Positions 9,054 through 17,387 of a stretch of 27,007 bases of DNA are shown piece after piece. Positions within the stretch are counted from its first letter, which is position 1, and each line of letters starts with the position of its first letter. The notes beneath the pieces were generated by a model. The model was given only the letters and a program-made list of their open reading frames with translations. It had not been told where the DNA came from and did not search any database. The DNA is from Chara braunii (taxonomy: Eukaryota > Streptophyta > Charophyceae > Charales > Characeae). The stretch lies in contig BFEA01000238.1 of the NCBI GenBank assembly GCA_003427395.1, positions 2,016,841-2,043,847 on the forward strand, given 5' to 3'. The position numbers were made by a program, and so were the translations under genes.

Positions 9054-9215
9054 GAGGCGGATCACGACATTTTGCACAGAATGGGTAGGAGGAGAAAGAA
9101 GGATGGATTGCAAAAGTAGAATGGAGCGGTGTCAGGGGAGAAGGGCCGCGCGATTTGGAGAAAATGAGAGACTACCGCCTAGTTTTCAAGGACTGGATTA
9201 ACATAGAACCCTCCT

Positions 9216-9470
9216 TTCCATTACGCCCTCCCTCGAATTTTCCAGATCCCTTCCCACTTCACGCCCTATCTCTGAAAGAGATTCTGTCCTGAATGTGATA
9301 CTCTCCTTTACATCTCCTTTCCATCCTAATAGGTGCCCACATATTCCCATTACGCCCTCCCTTGCATTTTCCAGATCCCTTCCCACCTCACGCCCTATCT
9401 CTGGCAGAGATTCTTTCCTGAATGTGATACTCTCCTTTCTCCTTTCCATCCTAATAGGTGCCCACATGTG
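9216..9470. repeat. Two-copy tandem duplication, 129-bp period
   Basis: Units start near 9216 and 9345. They share ATTACGCCCTCCCT, TTTTCCAGATCCCTTCCCAC, CACGCCCTATCTCTG and CATCCTAATAGGTGCCCACA. The second unit is a few bases shorter. It lies downstream of the last LINE codons, probably in the LINE 3' untranslated region. Confidence 0.9.
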
Positions 9471-9475
9471 GAACT

Positions 9476-9795
9476 ACTCCCTGGAGCCCCCTGGGGAGGA
9501 CTCCGCTAATGTTCTCCTGTTTGCATGTACTGTTGGGGTAGTCGTGCCACTGAGCATGGTTTGGAGTGAGTAGTTCTTCTGAATAGTATCAGCCCCTAAC
9601 TGCTTATCTGGCGCCCTTCTTTTGGGGTTGAAGAGATACGAAGGACAATGACATCTCCCCAAGCTCTTAAAAGACTACACCGCTGGACACTATATAGGGC
9701 CTGCTCAGCCAATCCCCTGGTTTGCAGGGCAATCAATGCTGGCAGACCCCACAGTCACTGTTCTCATTTTGTCTCAGACATTCTCTTTTCTGCAT
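9476..9795. other. No feature recognised
   Basis: Mixed-composition DNA without a domain, tRNA-like box or clear repeat. Confidence 0.4.
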
Positions 9796-9905
9796 AAGGG
9801 ATGCTGGACCCGTTTTCCAGCAGGTGACGCTCCCCACCAATAGATGGAGCCTCTCCCCAGGCGTTAGCAGTGTTTGCTCTTATCAGCAGCACTAACACTG
9901 GTGGG
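9796..9905 (+). repeat. 'CCACCAATAGATGG' repeat family, copy 2
   Basis: GGGATGCTGGACCCG, TTTTCCAGCAGGTG and CCCCACCAATAGATGGAGCC are followed by a looser part (AGCAGCACTAACAC, GGTGGGGGTG) and then an A-rich tract at 9918-9949. The A tract suggests a retroposed element, but no tRNA-like head is visible. Confidence 0.8.
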
Positions 9906-10078
9906 GGTGTTCCTTTCAAAAAAAAAAGGAAAAAAAAAAAAAAAAAAAAGGAATGATCAATTACACAACAGAAAGTCCAGTCTTTCATGGGTTAACCTGG
10001 TACCAGCTTCTCGGATAAAGGAGGCATTCGTATACCGGGCTAGCCACAGAAAAAGGGCAACAAATCTCGACGCCCCAC

Positions 10079-10325
10079 TGTTTGCCTGGAGAGAGAAAAC
10101 ACAGCCTGTTTGCCTGGAGAGAGAAAACACACCTTGTTTGCCTGGAGAGAGAAAACACAGCAGCTGCAAGATGTGCCGGTCAGACGCACGAGGCACAGCA
10201 GAGGTTCAAAACAGGCAACAGGCACAGTGGCTATTCTGGCCAGGGCGTGGCCAAATCTAGTAAAGGGCAACAAATCTCATCTGACTGTTTGCCTGGAGCA
10301 AGAAACCACAGCAGTTGCAATCCTT
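10079..10325. repeat. 28-bp minisatellite (three copies) plus a larger diverged duplicate
   Basis: Units beginning TGTTTGCCTGGAGAGAGAAA start at 10079, 10107 and 10135. The preceding word GGGCAACAAATCTC (about 10056) and the unit recur in diverged form at about 10265-10320 (CTGTTTGCCTGGAGCAAG). A piece of the unit between them (GGCCAGGGCGTGGCCAAATC, about 10238) has a further relative near 11188. Confidence 0.9.
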
Positions 10326-10329
10326 GGAG

Positions 10330-10780
10330 TAGTTACAGTTAGGAGCAGCCATGGGTCCTGTGGATGCTATCACCGTCACTGCGATCTAAAGTAGGGCCTG
10401 GCAATTAACTTTGGCTGCGGTGTACGCCCACCTGTTAAACTCTCTCCTCTGTAGGTAAGCTCTGCATTGTACTGCTTACTCCGAGGAAAAAAATTGAAAT
10501 ACCACCGACCAGGCCCCAAGACTCAGTCAGGCTCCGCCAAGAGGGTTACCAGTAGCACGAAGGGAGAGGGACAGTTCACCCCTTCGCCCTCGCGTCCAGA
10601 GGGAATGGTCGGGGGACCTATGGTTAGTGTCTCCTTCATTATAGTGTCATGTAGGCAAGCAACTTACCTGTCGTGTCGTGGTCTCTTATGTCGATCTCTG
10701 ATCTCTGTCGGTACATCCTGCAGCTTACCGTCGGTTCTGTCAAAGGAATCATTTCGTCAGTTCAAACCATCAACCATATT
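10330..10780. other. No feature recognised
   Basis: A 134-codon plus-strand frame (10467-10871) runs through here but shows no domain and ends inside a repeat, so it is not supported as a gene. Confidence 0.4.
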
Positions 10781-10783
10781 GTT

Positions 10784-10896
10784 CAGGGACGCTGGACCCG
10801 ATTTTCAGCAGGTGGTGGTCCCCACCAATAGATGGAGGCCCCCCGGGTATGCTAGTGGTGCCTGCTCCTAGCAGCACCCCTAACACCACCTCAGGC
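10784..10896 (+). repeat. 'CCACCAATAGATGG' repeat family, copy 3
   Basis: GGGACGCTGGACCCG, TTTTCAGCAGGTGG and CCCCACCAATAGATGGAGGC are followed by AGCAGCACCCCTAACACC. It carries an internal inverted pair (CTAGTGGTGCCTG at about 10850, CAGGCACCACTAG at about 10892) and abuts the TTAA-family relative at 10897. Confidence 0.8.
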
Positions 10897-11093
10897 ACCA
10901 CTAGTACCTTTCCCGTGTGGGAAAATAGGGAAAACTGGCAGTTTTCCCAAACTCCTGAATATTCGGAGGTCGGGCCCGCCGACGACTGCCATTGATAAAA
11001 CTGATCGGCGGCCGTCATTTCGTTTCGACCTCTGAAAAGGTCGGACGCCTACCCGAGGCCCGCTGTTTTCCCAAGCAGCGAAGGTACTAGTGG
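10897..11093. mobile_element. TTAA-family relative, copy 4 (CCACTAGTACC ends)
   Basis: It starts ACCACTAGTACCTTTCCCG and ends GCGAAGGTACTAGTGG. The 197-bp body aligns closely with the element at 23001-23200: CGTGTGGGAAAATAGGGAAAA, GGCAG, CCCAAACTCCTGAA, ATTCGGAGG, CTGCCATTGATAAA, GATCGGCGGCCGTC. Here TTAA is missing: the left flank is CAGGC and the right flank is a long A run. It may have lost the target site or inserted differently. Confidence 0.8.
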
Positions 11094-12255
11094 AAAAAAA
11101 AAAAAAAAAAAAAAAAAAAAGTTATTGAATCAAAGGCGATGGACACAATAGAGTCCTAAATAGCTGACAGGGACAGAAGCAATTGTGGCCAGGCGGTGGC
11201 CAAATCCGGTACTCGTCCCACAACTGGAATGCCCCAACAAGTCATCATCTCCCAAAAGACCATTCCACACAACTTTCGACTGAGGATTGCCTGAAAAGTC
11301 CAAAGAGAAAAGAAGATTAAAAAAAGAAAAAGAAAACATTTATCAACAAGTTAGTATAATAACAATTTATAGTGCCCCCCTCCTGCCCCTGTAAAAACCC
11401 TTGAACCCCTGTCATGCTTTGCATCAAACAAAGCCATTAAGTTTTTGCTTTCCAAATGTGCAATATGCTCTTTTAAAGTCTTTTTTTTTTCACAAAATTC
11501 AAAGTTTTCCACAAATTTTAACAGTTTTTCAACTGTTTGAATATTTTATTTTACTTCTTCATGTGGAGTTCTAGGTAATTATAACGGTCTGCATAATCCG
11601 GCTGCATGAAAAACTTAAAAAGTGTTTTTTAACTTTTTTCACTGTGCCCGACTGGGATCTCGTATGTTTCCAAATGGCCTTGGTCTCGTAGCGTGGCCCT
11701 GAATGAACCAGTCCGGAGTGCCTGGATCATTCCAACAGGGCCGCCACCTTTTTTTGTAAGCGATGTCAGGCCCGGTTTGTGGCAGTGTATAATTCAGCCA
11801 TGGGCACTGGGCCGGTTTGTCAAAAAAAAAAAGAAAAGGTTTCCTTTATTTTTTTAATACAAGCCAGGAAACCGGACCTGGAAAAGGGACACTTTTTCAT
11901 CCAACATTGATTGCGAGGTCCCTGTTCCCCCTCCCAAAAAAAGATAAAATAATATAATAAAAATAAAAAACCTGCACGATTCCGCTCAGGCACCCCCCGC
12001 ACGGAACTCCGCACGAATGTGCGGCTCGTGCGGTTGCAAGTATGGGTTAAACACATGGTAACCCCGGACCCAGACCCCTTTCCCGCATATAGTGAAGTAA
12101 TAAGGTCAGAGATTACTCGTCTGACACGGCAATGAGTTTACCACTTTCATCGGCGAACAACCGAACCCTTGGAACCTCGACCTTCCACCATTACTGATGG
12201 GGTAAGACTATGCCTTCACCATATTCACTACAGTCACCTGTAAGAACTTAGGTAC
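11094..12255. other. No gene; AT-rich DNA with poly(A)
   Basis: After a roughly 27-base A run come AT-rich stretches (11340-11640) and a segment with CCGG words beside A/T runs (11760-11900). Short frames show no domain. A degraded GGCCAGGCGGTGGCCAAATC-like word at about 11188 relates to the 10079-10325 repeat. Confidence 0.5.
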
Positions 12256-12325
12256 GAGCCGTATGAATGATGTGTGCAAGAAAGACAAAGAGTCAGACAC
12301 ATCATTCTCATCACAACAGAGACAC

Positions 12326-12480
12326 TTCCGGACTGTCTTCCGGACCAGTGTCTGGACCAGTCCGTACTGTCCGGCGATCCGAACATCGCCGGATCTCCGG
12401 ACACCGGACAGTCCGGACCGGTCCCCGGGGTGCAAAAATGTCTGGACCCAAAAATAAAAAAGAAAAAGAAAAGAAAAACC
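12326..12480 (-). repeat. CCGGAC-rich palindromic module with A tract, copy A
   Basis: Many overlapping CCGGAC/GTCCGG words sit next to GGGGTGCAAAAATGTCTGGAC and an A-rich tract. Read on the minus strand it lines up loosely with 13030-13160, giving a diverged inverted pair around the adaptor-bearing interval. Confidence 0.6.
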
Positions 12481-12828
12481 AGGGGGTGAGGGGGAGGTTG
12501 GGTGGGGGTGTTGGCAGGCACTTACCTGCTTTGCACTCTGTAGTTCAGGCAGCAGAGCACGTGTCTTGCAGCATATCAAGTTTAATCAACCAGCACATTT
12601 TACTAGCAGGCATGCAGAGTTGCAAACAGTGCAAAGTAGGCACAAGACTAGAGAAACAGCGAATTCTTTTTTGAAAAAAGTATGATTAACTTTGGAACTT
12701 TGAACTTTGGATTTAGTAATTTAATTATTTAAGTTCATAACTTCATATATAACTTAAAAGTTTGAACTTTGCAGTTCAATTCAGAACGTCAGAGTCTTCA
12801 GACTGGCAGCACTGGCAGCACTGTCAGT

Positions 12829-12829
<1 letters not shown>
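12480..12829. other. No feature recognised
   Basis: A G-rich patch (12480-12512) is followed by AT-rich DNA with several AACTTTGAACTTTG-like words at 12680-12775. Confidence 0.4.

Positions 12830-12862
<33 letters not shown>
12830..12862. repeat. (CT)n microsatellite abutting the adaptor
   Basis: CT dinucleotides run straight into the adaptor at 12863, so the repeat's true extent is unknown. Confidence 0.95.
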
Positions 12863-12864
<2 letters not shown>

Positions 12865-12900
12865 GTCTCTTATACACATCTAGATGTGTATAAGAGACAG
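12863..12900. other. Nextera mate-pair junction adaptor (artefact), second copy
   Basis: This is the same 38-bp duplicated mosaic end as at 35-72. Its translation gives the known artefact peptide VSYTHLDVYKRQ. Sequence left and right of it may not be neighbours in the genome. Confidence 0.97.
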
Positions 12901-12935
12901 GGCCTGTGCAAAACCCGCCACCTCAAAAACCTGCA

Positions 12936-13160
12936 GTGTCTTGTGTCTGGACCTCTAGGCCATGTCCGGTGGGGTGAAAGGACACTTAAAAATCACCCCA
13001 TTATTTTTTGAGGGGCCACTAGGACCCGACAAACGTCCTGGGCCGCCCCTTTTTTTTTCTTTGATTTTTGCTCCAGGGGCCTCCATCCAGACATGGGGAC
13101 CGGGCCCCGAACACCGGACTGTCTGGAACCTGGTCCGGACGTCCGGCCGGTTACCATGGT
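12936..13160 (+). repeat. CCGGAC-rich palindromic module with T tract, copy B
   Basis: The module holds GTGTCTGGACC, ATGTCCGGTGGGG, a T run at about 13050, CCAGACATGGGGACCGGG, and then GGTCCGGACGTCCGGCCGG. It is the plus-strand counterpart of copy A. Confidence 0.6.
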
Positions 13161-13177
13161 TAAAAACCTTCCCACCA

Positions 13178-13245
13178 ATGAGCCTAGCTTAGTTGGTACA
13201 CCCATGAACTGTTGAAGTACAGAACTGAGTTCGAATCCGATGGAA
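13178..13245 (+). repeat. tRNA-derived SINE head, copy 1
   Basis: An A-box-like TAGCTTAGTTGG at 13185 and a B-box-like GAGTTCGAATCC at 13227 lie at tRNA-like spacing. No acceptor or anticodon stem closes, so it is not a working tRNA. It lies just before TTAA element copy 5. Confidence 0.7.
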
Positions 13246-13318
13246 CCGGAAGAGTGAAATCCAATACCAGCGGCGAGTACATTCCACAAGGTTATCTCAA
13301 GGCCATGATCGCCCTTAA

Positions 13319-13503
13319 ACCACCAGTACATTTCGCAGGCAAATTCGAAACACCGATATACCACACACACACCACATTCTTCCGGTCAATAGTGCTACCA
13401 GACCAAGGTGTCGGGCCGGAAGAAAAAAAAAAAAAAAAAAAGTGCTGGCGCTTCGGCAAAGTTTGCCACGGCAAAAAGAAGCTCGGAGGTAGTAGGGGTG
13501 GTT
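13319..13503. mobile_element. TTAA-flanked element, copy 5
   Basis: TTAA at 13315-13318 is followed by ACCACCAGTACATTTCGCAGG. The right end reads GCTCGGAGGTAGTAGGGGTGGTT and is followed by TTAA at 13504-13507. The 185-bp body matches copy 2 (5180-5343) in order and in a central A tract at about 13424-13441. It has no coding capacity, so it behaves like a MITE. Confidence 0.75.
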
Positions 13504-13605
13504 TTAAAAGTGAAAACAGTTCAAAACACACATTTTGTATTTGTTATTTTTGTTTGGCTTTTTAAAGGCCAATGAGCTTGACAAATTACTATCGTACCGA
13601 CTGGA

Positions 13606-13672
13606 CTGGCCTAGCTCAGTCGAAACACCTGTCACCTGCTGAGAAACATACCAGGGTTCAAATTCCGACGTA
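13606..13672 (+). repeat. tRNA-derived SINE head, copy 2
   Basis: TAGCTCAGTCG at 13612 and GGGTTCAAATTCC at 13654 have the same A-to-B spacing (44 bp) as copy 1. The tRNA fold is not complete. Confidence 0.7.
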
Positions 13673-13679
13673 ATCCCAC

Positions 13680-14240
13680 ATTGCGATCGAACTAACTGGC
13701 CCAGGGAATTGAGCATTCCGTCCAAGGCGGCAGGACATCGCATCCTCAGCCAAGGTGGCCTTTACAGCCTCAGGGGAACCCCAGCGAGCTGTAACCTCTC
13801 CTGCATACTGGGGGGACACTCTCTCTTTCCAAAATGTATCTGACTGTGATAACGGCCGACCGGGATGCATTTGACTACAATCGCCTACAGAAATAAGTAC
13901 AGGAGTCTTAGTGAGAGGAGACTGTGAGCATGCCTTCCCTGAGAGAGTCAACCTGCAACAGCCTGGGAATGGGACTAGATGCATGGTACCAGGCAGGCAT
14001 CACGATGCGCGTACGAGACTTTCTCCCCTGCCCCTAAGAACAGCAGCAGTGTCTAATATCGTGGCTTGGGGCCTCGGGCTATACGGCATTGCCTAGACAA
14101 TGGGCATCAAGCATGCACACACAACCACATGAAACCAACAGGAATGGAACCTGAGACCTCCCAAAGGGCACTTGTCTGCCTCACCAACAGGAAACACCTT
14201 TTTCGTCAAAGGTTTATGTTAAAAAATCACGCTCCTCCGT
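13680..14240. other. No gene recognised; likely SINE bodies
   Basis: Mixed DNA between two SINE heads. CCAAAATGTATCTGACTG at about 13830 resembles CCAGAATGTATCTGACTG at about 7211 inside TTAA element copy 3. Confidence 0.4.
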
Positions 14241-14245
14241 CTAGC

Positions 14246-14312
14246 CAGTAGCTCAGTTGGTTAGGCACACAAGTGGCATTGAGGAGGTTGTCGGTTCGAG
14301 CCCCATGAACGC
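14246..14312 (+). repeat. tRNA-derived SINE head, copy 3
   Basis: TAGCTCAGTTGG at 14249 and CGGTTCGAGCCCC at 14292 form good A and B boxes, and CACAAGTGGCATTGAGGAGG between them is shared with 5635. The 5' and 3' ends do not pair as an acceptor stem, so a functional tRNA gene is rejected. Confidence 0.75.
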
Positions 14313-14714
14313 CGGCAGTGCACTTAGTACCAACCAACTGCGATAGTCCACTTGATACCCCTCATCAGTATTAGTAGGGTCTATGACCAATACGCGTGTG
14401 ATTGTGAGCGTGAGTGGGTTGTGTGGTGTGTGGTGTGTGGGAGAGTGTTGGCCATAGGCACTGCTGCTATTTGATGGGGGGTGGGGGAAGTAGATGGGAG
14501 GCGCAGCCACTGGCAAAATGTTCGGTCTTTGTGTTAGCCGGCCGCCCCCGCAGTCGGACCCACCCTACTCCCTGACCACCACCAATTAGGGCGGCGGGCA
14601 ACATGCATTTGTGAGAGGTAGCTATGCTTGCAGGGGTCCCCTGTATAGGCTTAGGAGTAGTAGTAGGTAGATAGTGAAAGCGGAAATTCAGCGAAGAACA
14701 CAACTTAGTGCAAG

Positions 14715-14792
14715 TGGCCTGTGGCTCAGTGGTTTGCGCACGGTTTGTCAATGTGCATTGTGGTCTGAGGGTGTGGGTTCAAAACTCCACAC
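14715..14792 (+). repeat. tRNA-derived SINE head, copy 4
   Basis: TGGCTCAGTGG at 14722 and GGGTTCAAAACTCC at 14775 form A and B boxes with wider spacing (55 bp) than the others. The T-arm can pair (GTGTGG with CCACAC). No acceptor stem is present. Confidence 0.65.
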
Positions 14793-15760
14793 CTTCGTGC
14801 AGAGACACCGGAGGCTGTTTACATAACGCACGGTCACTTGCATACCCCCTTGGGCTGATGCAGGTAAGCTATTACAGACACTGCCTGTGCACCACCCACC
14901 CAAGGGTTGTCCGCGGTGTTGTATGTCGGGTCTCAATGCTGCGTAGGTTGCTTGTCGCTGTTGGTTGTGGTTGTTCTGTTGATCTCCCCAGACGGGGAAC
15001 CCCATAGCAGCCAGCCCTGGTTCCGAAGCACCTACCGGGCCGACTTCACAATGCCTCAAATGAGGGAACATGTGGGGGCTGCGCCTGACCTGCAGGAGGG
15101 CAATACTGGCCAGGGAACAGCCGGCAGCATCAGGGACCATGCCAACGGACCAATACCTTCGCCTCCCCTCCGCTGCCCTCCTATACGAACATCAGCAGTC
15201 TCTGCTCAATGCCGATCCGGGGACTAGCGGTCTATCACTAGGTGGTGGGCGCACCCCCTTCTCCCAATCCAAAAGCAAAATTCACATATTATTATGATAT
15301 TAACAGTATCCGAGAAGCGTACATCATAGTTGCAGGGAGTATGGGCTTCAGGTGGAGTCTGACGTACACTCGTGCGCTGCTATCCTTTAGTATTCGCACA
15401 CCCAACTCCATTGTGGGACTGCGCACACCCTAGGCAACAGGCACATATGCAGAGAACAACCAGACCACCGGGGCCAGACTTCTCCATCGGATACTAATTT
15501 TTATGGCAAACGGTCTCTACGGGACGATCCAAGGGAAGTGTCAACGTCAACAGGACCTCAGTGACGAGAACTTACAACACCTCCCAACTGCACACCCGGC
15601 CACTTCCACCATCCTCGCAATTCCGCCAACCCCAATTCCGCTCACCCCGCATGCAACCATCTGTCAGCTAATGCACAGAGAAAGAAACTAACGAAAACCG
15701 AAGGTCCGAAAGAAAGAAAAAGACACGTTAGACATGAAAAGAAAAGAAGCCATGGGAAAA
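14793..15760. other. No gene recognised
   Basis: Several frames of 60-130 codons exist on both strands, but none shows a domain or consistent composition. Confidence 0.45.
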
Positions 15761-15761
15761 A

Positions 15762-15885
15762 AAAAAAAAAGAAAGAAAGAAAGAAAGAAAGAAAGAAAAA
15801 AAGAAAAAAAAGAAAAAAAAAANNNNNNNNNNNNNNNNNNNNNNNNNNNNNNNNNNNNNNNAAAAAAAAAAAAAAAAAAAAAAAA
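15762..15885. repeat. A/G low complexity with 39-N assembly gap
   Basis: An A run and GAAA units (15772-15800) lead to Ns at 15823-15861, followed by another A run. The gap size is set by the assembler, so the distance between the sides is unknown. Confidence 0.95.
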
Positions 15886-15889
15886 CCGA

Positions 15890-16071
15890 ACAAAATAAAC
15901 TTTCATCAGCAGATCTGACAGAAGATTTGCACCCTATTGGCGCCTGCAGAGGCTTTCTTACATCTGGAGCTAAGGCCGTGCAGAGTACGTACGTTTACCG
16001 CAAAACGAACATTTGTAATCTGGTTGGACATAGATTAGGCAGTTCACCCTCGGCAGGGGCCCAAGCCCTTG

Positions 16072-16105
<34 letters not shown>

Positions 16106-16790
16106 AAGCAGAAGATTAGGAAGTTCAAAGACGCCTTACTTGTCCCAGGCTGTAGGCTGCAGTCCAAAAATTGAGGCTCCTATCAACCCCTGTTTTCCAA
16201 GAAAAGGGGTTCTAGCCCCTCACATGCTTGTATCCAAAAATCACACAGGTGTACAAAAATTCAGCCACCTGCCAGGTACTCCATCAACACCATAACAGTA
16301 GTAAGCCTTCAGCGCCCCCCACCCCACCCCCACCACTTGGGAGCCAAATGAGCACAAAATTTAACAAATGAAATAGAAGGATTGTTATCGAGTTCCGTAG
16401 TTTGGCTTCACCAAACGAATGCAGACCTAAATTAAACTTAGCTAATCGAATTTGAAAACAGGAAATTCCAATGAAAAGAATCCATAAAAATTTGCAGAGA
16501 AGTTTTTCTAGCGTGTTTGCTTAACAGTTAAAACCCTGTCAGCACCCGAAACAAAATGATGGGCCTGTCAAATTATTCAATAAATATCAATTTAATTCCC
16601 ACAAGAAATGGGAATTTACTAGCTTGCTCCTCTTTACGCAGAGCGACTATATACATCACTTGTGGAAAAAATCAACTAGAGACAATCTAATCCCGCTAAA
16701 GGTCCAAATTCTGTCCCTGCTGCCACATTTTACGAACATTCCCTCTCATACCCCCTCACGAAACCCCCCACCCTACCCTCTCTGTCTCTG
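15890..16790. other. No gene recognised; poly(A) at 16075-16103
   Basis: Mixed and AT-rich DNA. The A run at 16075-16103 may be the end of a retroposed repeat, but no matching head was identified. Confidence 0.45.
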
Positions 16791-16794
16791 TCTG

Positions 16795-16822
16795 TCAGTC
16801 AGTCAGTCAGTCAGTCAGCCAG

Positions 16823-16906
<84 letters not shown>

Positions 16907-16951
16907 CACCCACCCACACACCCACACCCACACACACACAAACACACACAA
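16795..16951. repeat. (CAGT)n-(CT)n-(CA)n compound microsatellite
   Basis: CAGT units (16795-16818), about 40 CT units (16826-16904) and a CA/CCCA-rich tract to 16951. Long frames over it are artefacts of the repeat. Confidence 0.95.
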
Positions 16952-17387
16952 GTGCTCGCCTTCTCCCCCTTCCCTTCTCTGTTGATCTATCTGTGTGCAT
17001 TTCGCATTTGAGACACTGGCATTGTTGATTGCTCCAGTGTCCTTTGATCTCATGCAAACTGCGTTTGCTTAGGACGAGGTCCAGACCTGCCAAAATCACT
17101 TTTTGCGTAATCCCACTTATTCTTATCATTTCCACAGGATACGGGTTCTCCTCAACAATCCCACATGCATGGCTGTTGAAGCTTATAACCCCGGTCATTT
17201 TGAAGGAGTCGCCGATGACCACATAACACACCTTTCCTTGTGAGGAGAAAGTTTGGAAATAATGGTGACGTACCTGGACCAATAATTCCGGGGATGGCAG
17301 CTTGTGGAACCAGACAATGGAAAGACTTGTGACCCAAGTTCAAGGATTGGAGGCATCTGTGGCACAGCCACAGGCACCCTTAGTGGA

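Larger units (their letters stand above)
6081..9475 (+). mobile_element. 5'-truncated LINE retrotransposon, interrupted at 6314-7392
   Basis: The 3' portion of a LINE second reading frame lies on the plus strand. Pieces in order are: the region just after the reverse transcriptase (6091-6313), its continuation after the inserted element (7393-8000, with 'GGGWGIID'), a spacer (8076-8383, 'LRVGDWVAS') and the terminal zinc-binding region (8433-9053). The 3' untranslated part carries a 129-bp tandem duplication. The reverse transcriptase and endonuclease are absent, as is typical of 5' truncation. Frame changes near 7500, 8000 and 8385 show it is dead. No clear poly(A) tail or target duplication was found. 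Confidence 0.8.

Noticed and set aside
10079-10162. Direct repeats that could suggest a CRISPR-like array
   Set aside because: Units are adjacent without spacers, only three copies, in a eukaryotic repeat landscape with no cas-like gene.
13128-13160. Promoter-like GC palindromes near 13130
   Set aside because: They are part of the repeated CCGG module found at several places beside A/T tracts, so a repeat explains them better.
14246-14312. Functional tRNA gene
   Set aside because: A and B boxes are good, but the 7-bp acceptor stem and a proper anticodon arm cannot be formed, and related heads occur nearby.
16815-17282. Minus-strand frame with a long Arg-Glu repeat
   Set aside because: It is created by the (CT)n microsatellite; the same applies to the Ser-Leu and Arg-Glu frames over 4749-4846.
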